This document shows, piece by piece, positions 1 through 6,026 of a DNA stretch of 6,026 nucleotides. How positions within the stretch are numbered: the first letter of the stretch is position 1; each line of letters begins with the position of its first letter. The translations under genes and the position numbers were made by a program. This DNA is from Candidatus Hydrogenedentota bacterium. Its GTDB lineage: Bacteria; Hydrogenedentota; Hydrogenedentia; Hydrogenedentales; SLHB01. The stretch spans positions 1 to 6,026 of the forward strand of contig JAKJDA010000191.1 of assembly GCA_022706165.1 (NCBI GenBank), written 5' to 3'. The notes beneath the pieces were generated by a model that searched no databases, was not told where the DNA came from, and was given only the letters and a program-made list of their open reading frames with translations.

Positions 1-464
1 ATGGCGTTTCGGCACTGCTGGGAAGCATCGCGGACTATCTGGATGGCGCCGATATACTGGGGGTTGCCTTGGTCGGCGTGGGCAATTTGGGCCGGGCGTT
101 GTTGGCGTATTTCGTGGGACGTCACCCAACGCTGGAACTCAAGGCGGCGTTCGATTGCGATCCGGCGAAAATTGGCCGGGTGATACACGGGTGCCGCTGT
201 CTGCCCATGGAAGAAATGGCGCGGGTGGTCGAGGAGGAGAGGATCAAGGTCGGGGTCATCACGGTCCCTGCTGAAGACGCCCAACGCGTGGCGACAGTGC
301 TTTGGCAGGCGGGCGTGCTCGGAATTGTGAATTTCGCTCCGGTGCGGTTGTGGACGCCCGCGTCGGTGCATGTCGAGCAGATTGACCTTACAACGGTGTT
401 GGAGCAGGCCGCGTTTTTTGCGCGTCGCCAGGACAAGGACGCAGGGAAGGAAGTTGGCAGATGA
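1..464 (+). CDS. rex: Redox-sensing transcriptional repressor Rex, 5'-truncated by the window edge
   Basis: Rex is a dimeric repressor that binds operators at NAD+-rich redox states and is released by NADH, controlling fermentation and hydrogenase genes. The reading frame is open from the first base; the first full codon is at position 3, and the two bases before it (AT) fit the Tyr of the family's GY-x-V linker motif. About 153 residues remain, against roughly 210 for complete Rex, so only the N-terminal winged-helix DNA-binding domain is missing. Visible are the Rossmann dinucleotide motif GVGNLG (residues 25-30 of the fragment), an acidic strand end in AFDCDPAKIG typical of NAD(H) specificity, the NFAP loop, and the C-terminal domain-swapping helix starting IDLTTVLEQ. 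The ATG at 69 is internal to the Rossmann domain and is not the start. The stop codon overlaps the next gene by four bases (ATGA), so the two are probably translationally coupled. Family assignment is secure; the regulated targets are inferred from position. Confidence 0.93.
   Translation, partial: GVSALLGSIADYLDGADILGVALVGVGNLGRALLAYFVGRHPTLELKAAFDCDPAKIGRVIHGCRCLPMEEMARVVEEERIKVGVITVPAEDAQRVATVLWQAGVLGIVNFAPVRLWTPASVHVEQIDLTTVLEQAAFFARRQDKDAGKEVGR
444..450 (+). promoter_or_regulatory. Ribosome binding site of the NuoE-like gene
   Basis: GGGAAGG lies 10 bases before the ATG at 461, inside the 3' end of rex. It supports this start, which also gives the ATGA overlap with the rex stop codon. 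Confidence 0.55.
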
Positions 465-958
465 CACAGGCAACACAAGACCCCGTAGCGGATGTTGGGC
501 CCATCTTGGAGAAATATCCGGACGCCAAACGGGATGCCCTGATCCCGATCATGCAGGAGGTGCAGGACGTCTTCGGCTATCTCTCGCGGAGCGCCATCGT
601 GCAGATTGGCAAACATCTGAATTTGCCGGCAAGCAAGATTTACGGCGTGGCGACATTTTACAACCAGTTCCGCTTTCAACCGTTAGGCAAATACCACATC
701 CAAATTTGCCGCGGAACGGCCTGTCACGTGAAGGGATCAGCGGGCGTCCTCGACGCGGTCAAGCAGGAACTGAATATCGAGTCGGGCCAGACCAGCCGCG
801 ATGGGCAGTTCAGTCTTGAAGTCGTGGCATGCATCGGCGCCTGTGGCTTGGCGCCGGTTATCTGCATCAATGGGGAATTCTTCGCAAACCTGACTCCGGC
901 CAAGGTTCGCGAGATTGTGAACAACTACCGGGAAGAGGCGGGGAACGATGTCCAATAA
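461..958 (+). CDS. hydC: NAD-linked [FeFe] hydrogenase gamma subunit, NuoE-like [2Fe-2S] protein (HydC/HndA type)
   Basis: This 165-residue protein is the thioredoxin-fold [2Fe-2S] electron carrier that partners the NuoF-like flavin subunit in soluble NAD-linked hydrogenases; it is homologous to NuoE of complex I. The N-terminal half (about residues 12-75) is the helical NuoE domain, with a YGVATFYNQF segment typical of the family. The C-terminal thioredoxin-like half carries the four cluster ligands in their usual spacing: C83 and C88 (CRGTAC) and C124 and C128 (CIGAC). Length is normal for the family and no membrane segment or signal peptide is visible, so it is cytoplasmic. It starts within the rex stop codon and ends 11 bases into the flavin-subunit gene, which implies co-translation of complex partners. 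NuoE-like subunits also serve NAD-dependent formate dehydrogenases and complex I; the hydrogenase assignment comes from the neighbouring genes. The symbol follows Thermotoga HydABC naming; hndA or nuoE would be equivalent labels. Confidence 0.92.
   Translation: MTQATQDPVADVGPILEKYPDAKRDALIPIMQEVQDVFGYLSRSAIVQIGKHLNLPASKIYGVATFYNQFRFQPLGKYHIQICRGTACHVKGSAGVLDAVKQELNIESGQTSRDGQFSLEVVACIGACGLAPVICINGEFFANLTPAKVREIVNNYREEAGNDVQ
934..938 (+). promoter_or_regulatory. Ribosome binding site of the NuoF-like gene
   Basis: AGAGG lies 9 bases before the ATG at 948, within the end of the NuoE-like gene. A second G-rich run (GGGGA, 940-944) is too close to the start to be the main site. It supports a start upstream of the cysteine-rich N-terminus rather than at a later Met. 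Confidence 0.45.
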
Positions 959-3056
959 GCTGCTCGAAAACAAATGCTGCACAGAATGCTGGCATGGCGC
1001 GGACAAACCGTGCCCCGACCTGATCGATTGTCTCGTCGGCCCTCCCGTGTGCCATGCCTCCGGGGCCTGCGAAGACGCGCACCGTCACACTATCGCCCGT
1101 TTGCGCCGGGAAGAGGTAACGCGCACGGTCATTTACGTCGGCGCGGGCACGTGCGGCTTGGGCGCGGGCGCGGGCAAGACGCTCATGGCCATTCGCGAGC
1201 ACTTGGCGAACAAGCGGATCGAGGCGGACATCGTCGAGGTGGGATGCATTGGCATGTGCTCGGCGGAACCCTTGATGGATATTCAGCTTCCAGGGCGCAC
1301 GCGCGTTTCGTTTCAGGGCGTCACGGCAGACAAGGTCGATGATTTGCTCGACAGAACCTTCAAGGGCGAGATTCCCGAAGCGAACCTGCTGGGGCAATTC
1401 CGGAATCAGGCGCTGAAGGCGTGGCCTGGCGTGCCCTATCTGGAGGAACATCCTTTCTTCGCGCCGCAAACACGCTGGGTCCTGGCCAATTGCGGCATCA
1501 TCGACCCGGCATCGATCGACGAATACATCGCGTTCGGCGGCTACAAGGCTCTTGCGAACGCATTGCGCGGCATGACGCCGCCGGAAGTGTGCGACGCCGT
1601 CGAAAAAGCCGGCCTCCGGGGACGTGGGGGCGGCGGATTCCCGACGGGCACGAAGTGGAAATTCGCCCTGAAAACCGAGAGTCATCAAAAATACATGGTC
1701 TGCAATGCCGACGAAGGCGACCCCGGGGCCTTTATGGACCGCGCAGTGATCGAAGGCGCGCCGCACCAATTACTGGAAGGCATGGCTATCGCCGCCTACG
1801 CCATCGGCGCGTCAAAGGCGTATGTGTACATCCGCGCGGAATACCCGCTCGCGATTCGCCGCTTGAAAGACGCCATCGCCCAAGCCAAGCAGTACGGCCT
1901 GCTCGGCGAGAACATCCTCGACAGCGGGTTCAACTTGGAAATCGTCATCAAACAAGGCGCCGGCGCGTTCGTGTGCGGCGAAGAAACGGCCCTGTTGAAC
2001 AGCATCGAAGGCAAACGCGGCATGCCGCGTCCGCGCCCGCCGTTCCCTGCCGTAAAAGGGCTTTTCGAAAAACCCACGGTCATCAACAACGTCGAGACCT
2101 TGGCCAACGTCCCGGGCATCATCGCCAACGGCGCGGAGTGGTTCGCGTCGGTCGGCACAGAAACCAGCAAAGGCACCAAGGTGTTTGCACTGTCCGGCAA
2201 GGTCGCTCGCACCGGACTGGTTGAAGTCGCCATGGGCACTACGATCCGTGAAGTCGTGTTCGATGTCGGCGGCGGCATTCCCAATGGCCGCGCCTACAAA
2301 GCCGTGCAAATCGGCGGGCCTTCCGGCGGCTGCATTCCGACCCAGCACCTCGATATCAAAGTCGACTACGAATCCCTCAAGACCGTCGGCGCGATGATGG
2401 GTTCCGGCGGACTGGTCGTGATGGACGACGCCACCTGCATGGTGGACGTCGCGAAGTTCTTCATGGAGTTCATCCAGCGCGAAAGCTGCGGCAAATGCAT
2501 TCCCTGCCGAGAAGGCACGCGCCGGATCCTGGAGATACTCGAACGCATCGTGAAAGGACGCCGGGGAGAGTCGGGCATCGCTGCATTGGAGCGTTTTCAC
2601 GGGGTTCTGTATCTCGAACGTCTCTCGAAGGTCATAAAAGACAGCAGTTTGTGCGGACTTGGCCAGACGGCCCCCAACCCGGTGCTGAGCACATTGCGCT
2701 GGTTCCGCGACGAGTACGAAGCGCACATCTACGAGCGGCGCTGTCCGGCGGGCGAATGCCAGGAACTGCGCACGTTCCAGATTGACCCCGAGAAATGCGA
2801 CGGCTGCGGGTTGTGCGCGTCGCGGTGTCCGGCCGAAGGGGCGATTGTGGGGATGCGGCGCAAGATTCATTACATCATCGATGACCGTTGCATCGGCTGC
2901 GGCACATGCGTCGATGCGTGCCCGCAGAAAGCCATCTCGCTGTCGATTCCCGTCGAAGAAACGACGGCGCCGGAAGATGGAACGGTGCAAGGCGTGTTCG
3001 CCGGCGGCGTATTCAGCAGTTGGAATCGCGGCAAGGCATTGTTCCGGAGCAAGTAG
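948..3056 (+). CDS. hydB: NAD-linked [FeFe] hydrogenase beta subunit, NuoF-like flavoprotein with ferredoxin-like domains (HydB/HndC type)
   Basis: This 702-residue cytoplasmic subunit oxidises or reduces NAD(H) at FMN and is the proposed bifurcation site in HydABC enzymes. Domains in order: a cysteine-rich N-terminus (C10, C11, C14, H16, C22, C28, C35, H36, C41); a thioredoxin-like [2Fe-2S] domain resembling HndB (about 58-135; GTCGLGAGAG with C69, then GCIGMC with C100 and C104); the NuoF core with the glycine-rich FMN/NADH loop GLRGRGGGGFPTG (222-234), NADEGDPGAF (253-262) and CGEETALL (343-350); the [4Fe-4S] site C514, C517, C520 plus C569; and a C-terminal two-cluster ferredoxin domain (C617/C620/C623/C627 and C648/C651/C654/C658). 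C497, H593, C599 and C604 fall where I recall a zinc site in HydB structures; that is from memory. A tail of about 38 residues (665-702) follows the last cluster. The C-terminal ferredoxin domain separates it from plain complex I NuoF. It overlaps the previous gene by 11 bases and precedes hydA by 48. Confidence 0.94.
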   Translation: MSNKLLENKCCTECWHGADKPCPDLIDCLVGPPVCHASGACEDAHRHTIARLRREEVTRTVIYVGAGTCGLGAGAGKTLMAIREHLANKRIEADIVEVGCIGMCSAEPLMDIQLPGRTRVSFQGVTADKVDDLLDRTFKGEIPEANLLGQFRNQALKAWPGVPYLEEHPFFAPQTRWVLANCGIIDPASIDEYIAFGGYKALANALRGMTPPEVCDAVEKAGLRGRGGGGFPTGTKWKFALKTESHQKYMVCNADEGDPGAFMDRAVIEGAPHQLLEGMAIAAYAIGASKAYVYIRAEYPLAIRRLKDAIAQAKQYGLLGENILDSGFNLEIVIKQGAGAFVCGEETALLNSIEGKRGMPRPRPPFPAVKGLFEKPTVINNVETLANVPGIIANGAEWFASVGTETSKGTKVFALSGKVARTGLVEVAMGTTIREVVFDVGGGIPNGRAYKAVQIGGPSGGCIPTQHLDIKVDYESLKTVGAMMGSGGLVVMDDATCMVDVAKFFMEFIQRESCGKCIPCREGTRRILEILERIVKGRRGESGIAALERFHGVLYLERLSKVIKDSSLCGLGQTAPNPVLSTLRWFRDEYEAHIYERRCPAGECQELRTFQIDPEKCDGCGLCASRCPAEGAIVGMRRKIHYIIDDRCIGCGTCVDACPQKAISLSIPVEETTAPEDGTVQGVFAGGVFSSWNRGKALFRSK

Positions 3057-3091
3057 GGCCATCAACGCAGCGCCCGGACCCTCGCGGCGCA

Positions 3092-3097
3092 TGAGGA
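3092..3097 (+). promoter_or_regulatory. Ribosome binding site of hydA
   Basis: TGAGGA lies 7 bases before the ATG at 3105, in the 48-base gap after hydB. It fixes the hydA start, which also gives the expected ferredoxin-like N-terminus. Confidence 0.65.
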
Positions 3098-3104
3098 TAC
3101 GCGA

Positions 3105-4829
3105 ATGACTACCACGATCGAAGTGAACGGACGCTCTGTCAAGGCAAAACCCGGCGAAATGCTTCTGGCTGCGCTGAAACGCTCGGGCGTCACCGTGCCG
3201 ACATTGTGCAACATGGAAGGCCTGTTTCCCAGCGGCGCATGCCGCATGTGCGTCGTTGAACTGGAAGGGCGCCCAGGCTTGGTGCCGAGTTGTTCATGTC
3301 CCGTGACCGAGGGGATGAAAGTCCACACCCATTCCCCGCGGGCGCTCATGGCGCGCAAGACCATCGTCGAATTGCTGCTGGCCAACCATCCCGACGACTG
3401 CTTGTACTGCGTCCGCAACAACACATGCGATTTGCAGAATCTTGCGTCCGAGTTCGGCGTGCGTCAACGCCGCTATGCGGGCGCCAAAAACTCGTACACG
3501 GAAGATGCATCGAGCCCCTCCATCGTGCGCGACCCTGCAAAATGCATTTTGTGCGGCAAATGCGTGCGCGTGTGCGAGGAGATTCAGGGCGTCTCGGCGA
3601 TCGACTTCACGGGCCGCGGCAGTCAAGCCTGCATCGGCACGGCGTTTGACGAAGGCCTGAATGTATCGAGCTGCGTCAATTGCGGCCAATGCATCGTGGC
3701 GTGTCCAACGGGCGCGCTGCGCGAGCATAGCCACATCAAGGAAGTGGTCAACGCGCTCAAGAACCCAGACAAGATCGTCGTGGTGCAACACGCGCCGAGC
3801 GTATCCGTAACCCTGGGTGAGGCATTCGGGATCAAGGCCGGCACGGACGTCAGCGGCATCATGACATCGGCCCTGCGGCAGCTTGGGTTTGACCGCGTGT
3901 TCGACACGTCCTTCAGCGCCGACCTCACCATCATGGAAGAGGCCAGCGAACTGGTCCACCGCGTGGCCAACGGCGGCAAGCTGCCGATGATGACGAGTTG
4001 CTCGCCGGGATGGATCAAGTACGTCGAAGAGTTTCACCCGGATTTCATGGAAAACCTCTCGACATGCAAAAGCCCGCAGCAGATGCTGGGCGCCATCATC
4101 AAAAGCTATTACGCCGAACGCGAGGGAATCGACCCGCGCAAAATTTTCAGCGTGGCCATCATGCCGTGCACGGCCAAGAAATTCGAAGCGGGCAGGCCGG
4201 AAATGATTCATGACGGCGTGGCCGACGTCGACGCCGTGCTGACGACGCGCGAATTGGCCCGCCTCATCCGCATGCGAGGGATCGCGATGCAGTCCCTTAC
4301 GCCGGACATGCCCGACAATCCCTTCGGCGAGCGCAGCACGGCGGGCAAGCTGTTCGGCGCGACGGGCGGCGTGATGGAAGCCGCGGTTCGCACGGCGCAT
4401 TTTCTGATTACAGGCAAGGAACTCGAAGGACTCAAGGTTGAAGCGGTGCGCGGACTCGACGGCGTCAAGGAAGCCACGGTGAAAATGGGCGATCTGGAAG
4501 TGAACGTCGCCGTGGTCAGCGGGCTGCAAAACGCGGCCAACCTCTTGAAGGAAGTGAAGGCGGGACGCAAAAACCTTCATTTCATCGAGGTGATGACGTG
4601 TCCGGGCGGTTGCATCAACGGCGGCGGACAGCCCTTCACGACCAACATGGATGCCGTGCGCGAGCGGATGCAGGCGCTGTATGCCATTGACCGAGACGAA
4701 CCGGTGCGCACATCGCACGGCAATGCCTGGCTCAAGAAACTGTACGACGAATATCTTGGCGCCCCGTTGGGCAAAAAGAGCCATCGGCTGTTGCACACGC
4801 ATTACGCCAAGCGCGAGGTGTTGCGCTGA
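3105..4829 (+). CDS. hydA: [FeFe] hydrogenase catalytic subunit HydA (group A, multimeric NAD-linked type)
   Basis: This 574-residue cytoplasmic enzyme interconverts 2H+ plus 2e- and H2 at an H-cluster. The layout matches the four-accessory-cluster (CpI-like) architecture. There is an N-terminal [2Fe-2S] domain (C35, C46, C49, C63) and a His-Cys3 [4Fe-4S] site (H95, C99, C102, C108). A two-cluster ferredoxin domain follows (C147/C150/C153/C157 and C190/C193/C196/C200), then the H domain from about residue 222. H-domain motifs are TSCSPGW (297-303), MPCTAKKFE (353-361) and EVMTCPGGCINGGGQP (495-510). Cysteines 299, 355, 499 and 503 have the same numbers as in Clostridium pasteurianum CpI. The proton-path residues C299, E279, E282, S319 and R286 are all present. 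The oddity is S300, where CpI has the cysteine that binds the [4Fe-4S] half of the H-cluster. The C-terminal [2Fe-2S] extension of Thermotoga HydA is absent. Activity requires the HydEFG maturases, not encoded here. Neighbours hydC and hydB make an NAD(H)-linked trimer likely; whether it bifurcates cannot be told from sequence. Confidence 0.96.
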   Translation: MTTTIEVNGRSVKAKPGEMLLAALKRSGVTVPTLCNMEGLFPSGACRMCVVELEGRPGLVPSCSCPVTEGMKVHTHSPRALMARKTIVELLLANHPDDCLYCVRNNTCDLQNLASEFGVRQRRYAGAKNSYTEDASSPSIVRDPAKCILCGKCVRVCEEIQGVSAIDFTGRGSQACIGTAFDEGLNVSSCVNCGQCIVACPTGALREHSHIKEVVNALKNPDKIVVVQHAPSVSVTLGEAFGIKAGTDVSGIMTSALRQLGFDRVFDTSFSADLTIMEEASELVHRVANGGKLPMMTSCSPGWIKYVEEFHPDFMENLSTCKSPQQMLGAIIKSYYAEREGIDPRKIFSVAIMPCTAKKFEAGRPEMIHDGVADVDAVLTTRELARLIRMRGIAMQSLTPDMPDNPFGERSTAGKLFGATGGVMEAAVRTAHFLITGKELEGLKVEAVRGLDGVKEATVKMGDLEVNVAVVSGLQNAANLLKEVKAGRKNLHFIEVMTCPGGCINGGGQPFTTNMDAVRERMQALYAIDRDEPVRTSHGNAWLKKLYDEYLGAPLGKKSHRLLHTHYAKREVLR

Positions 4830-4847
4830 CCCGTCAGGTCTGCGCGC

Positions 4848-4852
4848 GGAGA
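4848..4852 (+). promoter_or_regulatory. Ribosome binding site of the HydS-like gene
   Basis: GGAGA lies 7 bases before the ATG at 4860, inside the 30-base gap after hydA. It favours Met 4860 over the in-frame Mets at 4872 and 4878. Confidence 0.6.
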
Positions 4853-4859
4853 AACGCAA

Positions 4860-6026
4860 ATGGTTCCGGGAATGGATATGCCGCTCATCACGACACGCCC
4901 CGAGTTCTGCCGGGCGTGCTACACGTGCGTGCGGGAATGCCCTGCCAAGGCGATCCGCATCGCCGAAGGCCAAGCGCAAGTGCTCCCGGACCGTTGCATC
5001 GCCTGCGGAAATTGCGTGCAGGTATGCAGCCAGCGGGCCAAGCAGGTCGCCAGCTCCGTCGGTTTTGTGACTGGGCTATTGCAGAGCGGCGCGCGCCTTG
5101 CCGCATGTCTGGCGCCGAGTTTTCCCGCCGAGTTTCCGTTCGCCGACCCGGCGCGCGTTGCGGGCATGATCAAGGCGCTGGGATTCGCATACGTGCACGA
5201 CGTCGGTTTCGGCGCGGACCTTGTCTCGTTGCGGTACCGCCATCTCGTGGAAAACGCCCAGGGCCATCGCTACGTTGCGACGAATTGCCCCGCCATCGTG
5301 GGCTACGTCAAACGCTACCACCCCGAACTTGTCTCGGCCTTGGCTCCGCTGGTATCTCCGATGATCGCGATGGCGCGGGTGGCCCGTACGTTGCACGGCC
5401 CCGACGTCGGCATCGTGTTCATTGGTCCGTGCATCGCCAAAAAGGCGGAGGCCGCCGATCCGGATTTGCCGCGCGAGGTGGATGCCGTGCTGACATTTGC
5501 CGAGTTGCAGCAGATGTTGCTGGTCGGCGGCATAAAGCCGGAGAGCGTCGCCCCAGTGGATTTTGATCCGCCGATCGGAGGTCTGGGAGGTCTGTTCCCC
5601 CTAAACCGCGGCATGCTCCAGGCGGCCAGCATCCATGAGGACCTGATCACCGGCGACGTGATTTCCGCTGAAGGACGCGCCCATTTCGTCGAGGCGATAA
5701 AGGATTTTGAAGACGAAAACCTTGATGTATCCCTCCTCGAAGTGCTCTGCTGCAACGGCTGCATCATGGGCGCCGGCATGACGACGCATGCCTCCCTCTT
5801 CAATCGGCGGGCCCGCGTCAGCCAGAGCGTGCGCCGTCGCATGACCTCCTTTGACAAAGCCCAATGGTGGGGACACATGGAGCGTTTTGCGGGGCTTGAT
5901 CTGTCGCGCACGTATAGCGCGTTCGACCAGCGAATCGCGCCGCCCTCCTTCGCCAAGCTCAGTGAAATCATGGCGCGCATGGGCAAGCATGGCCCCGAGG
6001 ACGAACTGAACTGCGGCGCCTGCGGC
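4860..6026 (+). CDS. hydS: Putative sensory [FeFe] hydrogenase-like protein (HydS-like, group C type), 3'-truncated by the window edge
   Basis: The frame is open for 389 codons to the last base with no stop, so the C-terminus lies outside the window. Residues 14-65 form a two-cluster ferredoxin domain (C17/C20/C23/C27 and C46/C49/C52/C56). Residues about 70-315 form a divergent H domain with recognisable motifs: TNCPAIV (141-147) in place of TSCCPxW, IGPCIAKKAE (188-197, C191), and EVLCCNGCIMGAG (294-306, C298 and C301, with C297 adjacent). The sequence stops at LNCGACG (383-389), the beginning of the CxxCG iron-sulfur motif that, in proteins I recall of this family, leads into PAS and then kinase or phosphatase domains. 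The proton-relay cysteine is Asn142, and positions matching the relay glutamates are Tyr126 and Leu129, so fast H2 turnover is unlikely and sensing is the favoured role. It follows hydA by 30 bases and is probably co-transcribed. Group D hydrogenase-like proteins are an alternative. The symbol is by analogy with HydS of Thermotoga and Ruminococcus; the output domain is unseen. Confidence 0.85.
   Translation, partial: MVPGMDMPLITTRPEFCRACYTCVRECPAKAIRIAEGQAQVLPDRCIACGNCVQVCSQRAKQVASSVGFVTGLLQSGARLAACLAPSFPAEFPFADPARVAGMIKALGFAYVHDVGFGADLVSLRYRHLVENAQGHRYVATNCPAIVGYVKRYHPELVSALAPLVSPMIAMARVARTLHGPDVGIVFIGPCIAKKAEAADPDLPREVDAVLTFAELQQMLLVGGIKPESVAPVDFDPPIGGLGGLFPLNRGMLQAASIHEDLITGDVISAEGRAHFVEAIKDFEDENLDVSLLEVLCCNGCIMGAGMTTHASLFNRRARVSQSVRRRMTSFDKAQWWGHMERFAGLDLSRTYSAFDQRIAPPSFAKLSEIMARMGKHGPEDELNCGACG

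Noticed and set aside
1..183. Plus-strand ATG frame from the first base (60 codons)
   Set aside because: It is out of frame with the rex coding sequence, Trp/Arg-rich, and has no homology signal; the ATG at position 1 is coincidental.
325..331. TTGTGAA, a half-site of the Rex operator, within rex
   Set aside because: The matching TTCACAA half is not present six bases downstream, and the site is inside coding sequence.
915..921. TTGTGAA, a second Rex half-site, just before hydB
   Set aside because: No inverted partner follows at the right spacing; the bases encode conserved C-terminal residues of the NuoE-like protein.
867..1769. Minus-strand open frame (300 codons) opposite the hydC/hydB junction
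   Set aside because: It is antisense to two well-supported genes and has no recognisable domain.
3070..3090. GC-rich inverted repeat (GCGCC, 11-base loop, GGCGC) between hydB and hydA
   Set aside because: The stem is only five base pairs and no T-tract follows, so it is not a terminator. It sits just before the hydA ribosome binding site and could tune translation, but it is expected by chance in GC-rich DNA.
1812..3092. Long minus-strand open frame (426 codons) opposite hydB
   Set aside because: It is a shadow of the hydB reading frame caused by GC-rich codon bias; no family motif or credible start signal was seen.
4826..4837. Short palindrome CTGAC-CC-GTCAG at the hydA stop codon
   Set aside because: The two-base loop is too tight for a stable hairpin and there is no T-tract; it is too short to claim as an operator or terminator.
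3294..4979. Long minus-strand open frame (561 codons) opposite hydA and the start of the HydS-like gene
   Set aside because: It lies antisense to a secure hydrogenase gene, shows no recognisable domain, is rich in Arg/Ala/His as expected for shadow frames in GC-rich DNA, and spans a gene boundary.
4916..5566. Plus-strand open frame (216 codons) inside the HydS-like gene
   Set aside because: It is an out-of-frame shadow, Arg/Gly/Ala-rich, with no motif; the frame starting at 4860 carries the ferredoxin and H-domain motifs.

Overview
The window is a single plus-strand operon segment for hydrogen and NAD(H) redox metabolism. Five genes are packed head to tail with overlaps or gaps of 48 bases or less, and both outer genes run off the window. 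In order: the C-terminal three quarters of the NADH-sensing repressor Rex (1-464); a NuoE-like thioredoxin-fold [2Fe-2S] subunit (461-958); a NuoF-like flavin subunit with extra N- and C-terminal Fe-S domains (948-3056); the catalytic subunit of a multimeric [FeFe] hydrogenase (3105-4829); and a second, divergent H-cluster protein of the sensory (HydS-like) type (4860 to the end, no stop codon in the window).

The three middle genes have the subunit set of the soluble trimeric NAD-linked [FeFe] hydrogenases (HydCBA of Thermotoga type, HndA/HndC/HndD of Desulfovibrio type). Many members couple NADH plus reduced ferredoxin to H2 by electron bifurcation or confurcation. The inferred electron path is NADH to FMN in HydB, through the Fe-S clusters of HydB, HydC and HydA, to the H-cluster of HydA, with ferredoxin probably exchanging electrons at the HydB ferredoxin-like domain. 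Rex, which in known systems leaves DNA when NADH rises, sits at the front and would tie expression to the NADH/NAD+ ratio. The last gene keeps H-cluster-binding cysteines but lacks the proton-transfer residues of catalytic enzymes, and it ends in the Fe-S motif that precedes signalling domains in this family. It may therefore be a hydrogen or redox sensor. The operon would then be bracketed by an NADH sensor and a putative H2 sensor.

The organism is a bacterium with GC-rich DNA (strong G/C third-position preference in all genes) and an anaerobic, fermentative or syntrophic lifestyle, inferred from the oxygen-sensitive enzyme set. The composition argues against a typical low-GC Clostridium, but the sequence alone does not let me name a phylum. 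No tRNA, rRNA, CRISPR array, insertion sequence or convincing terminator was seen. The operon promoter and the Rex operator must lie upstream of the window. The H-cluster maturation genes hydE, hydF and hydG are not in this segment.
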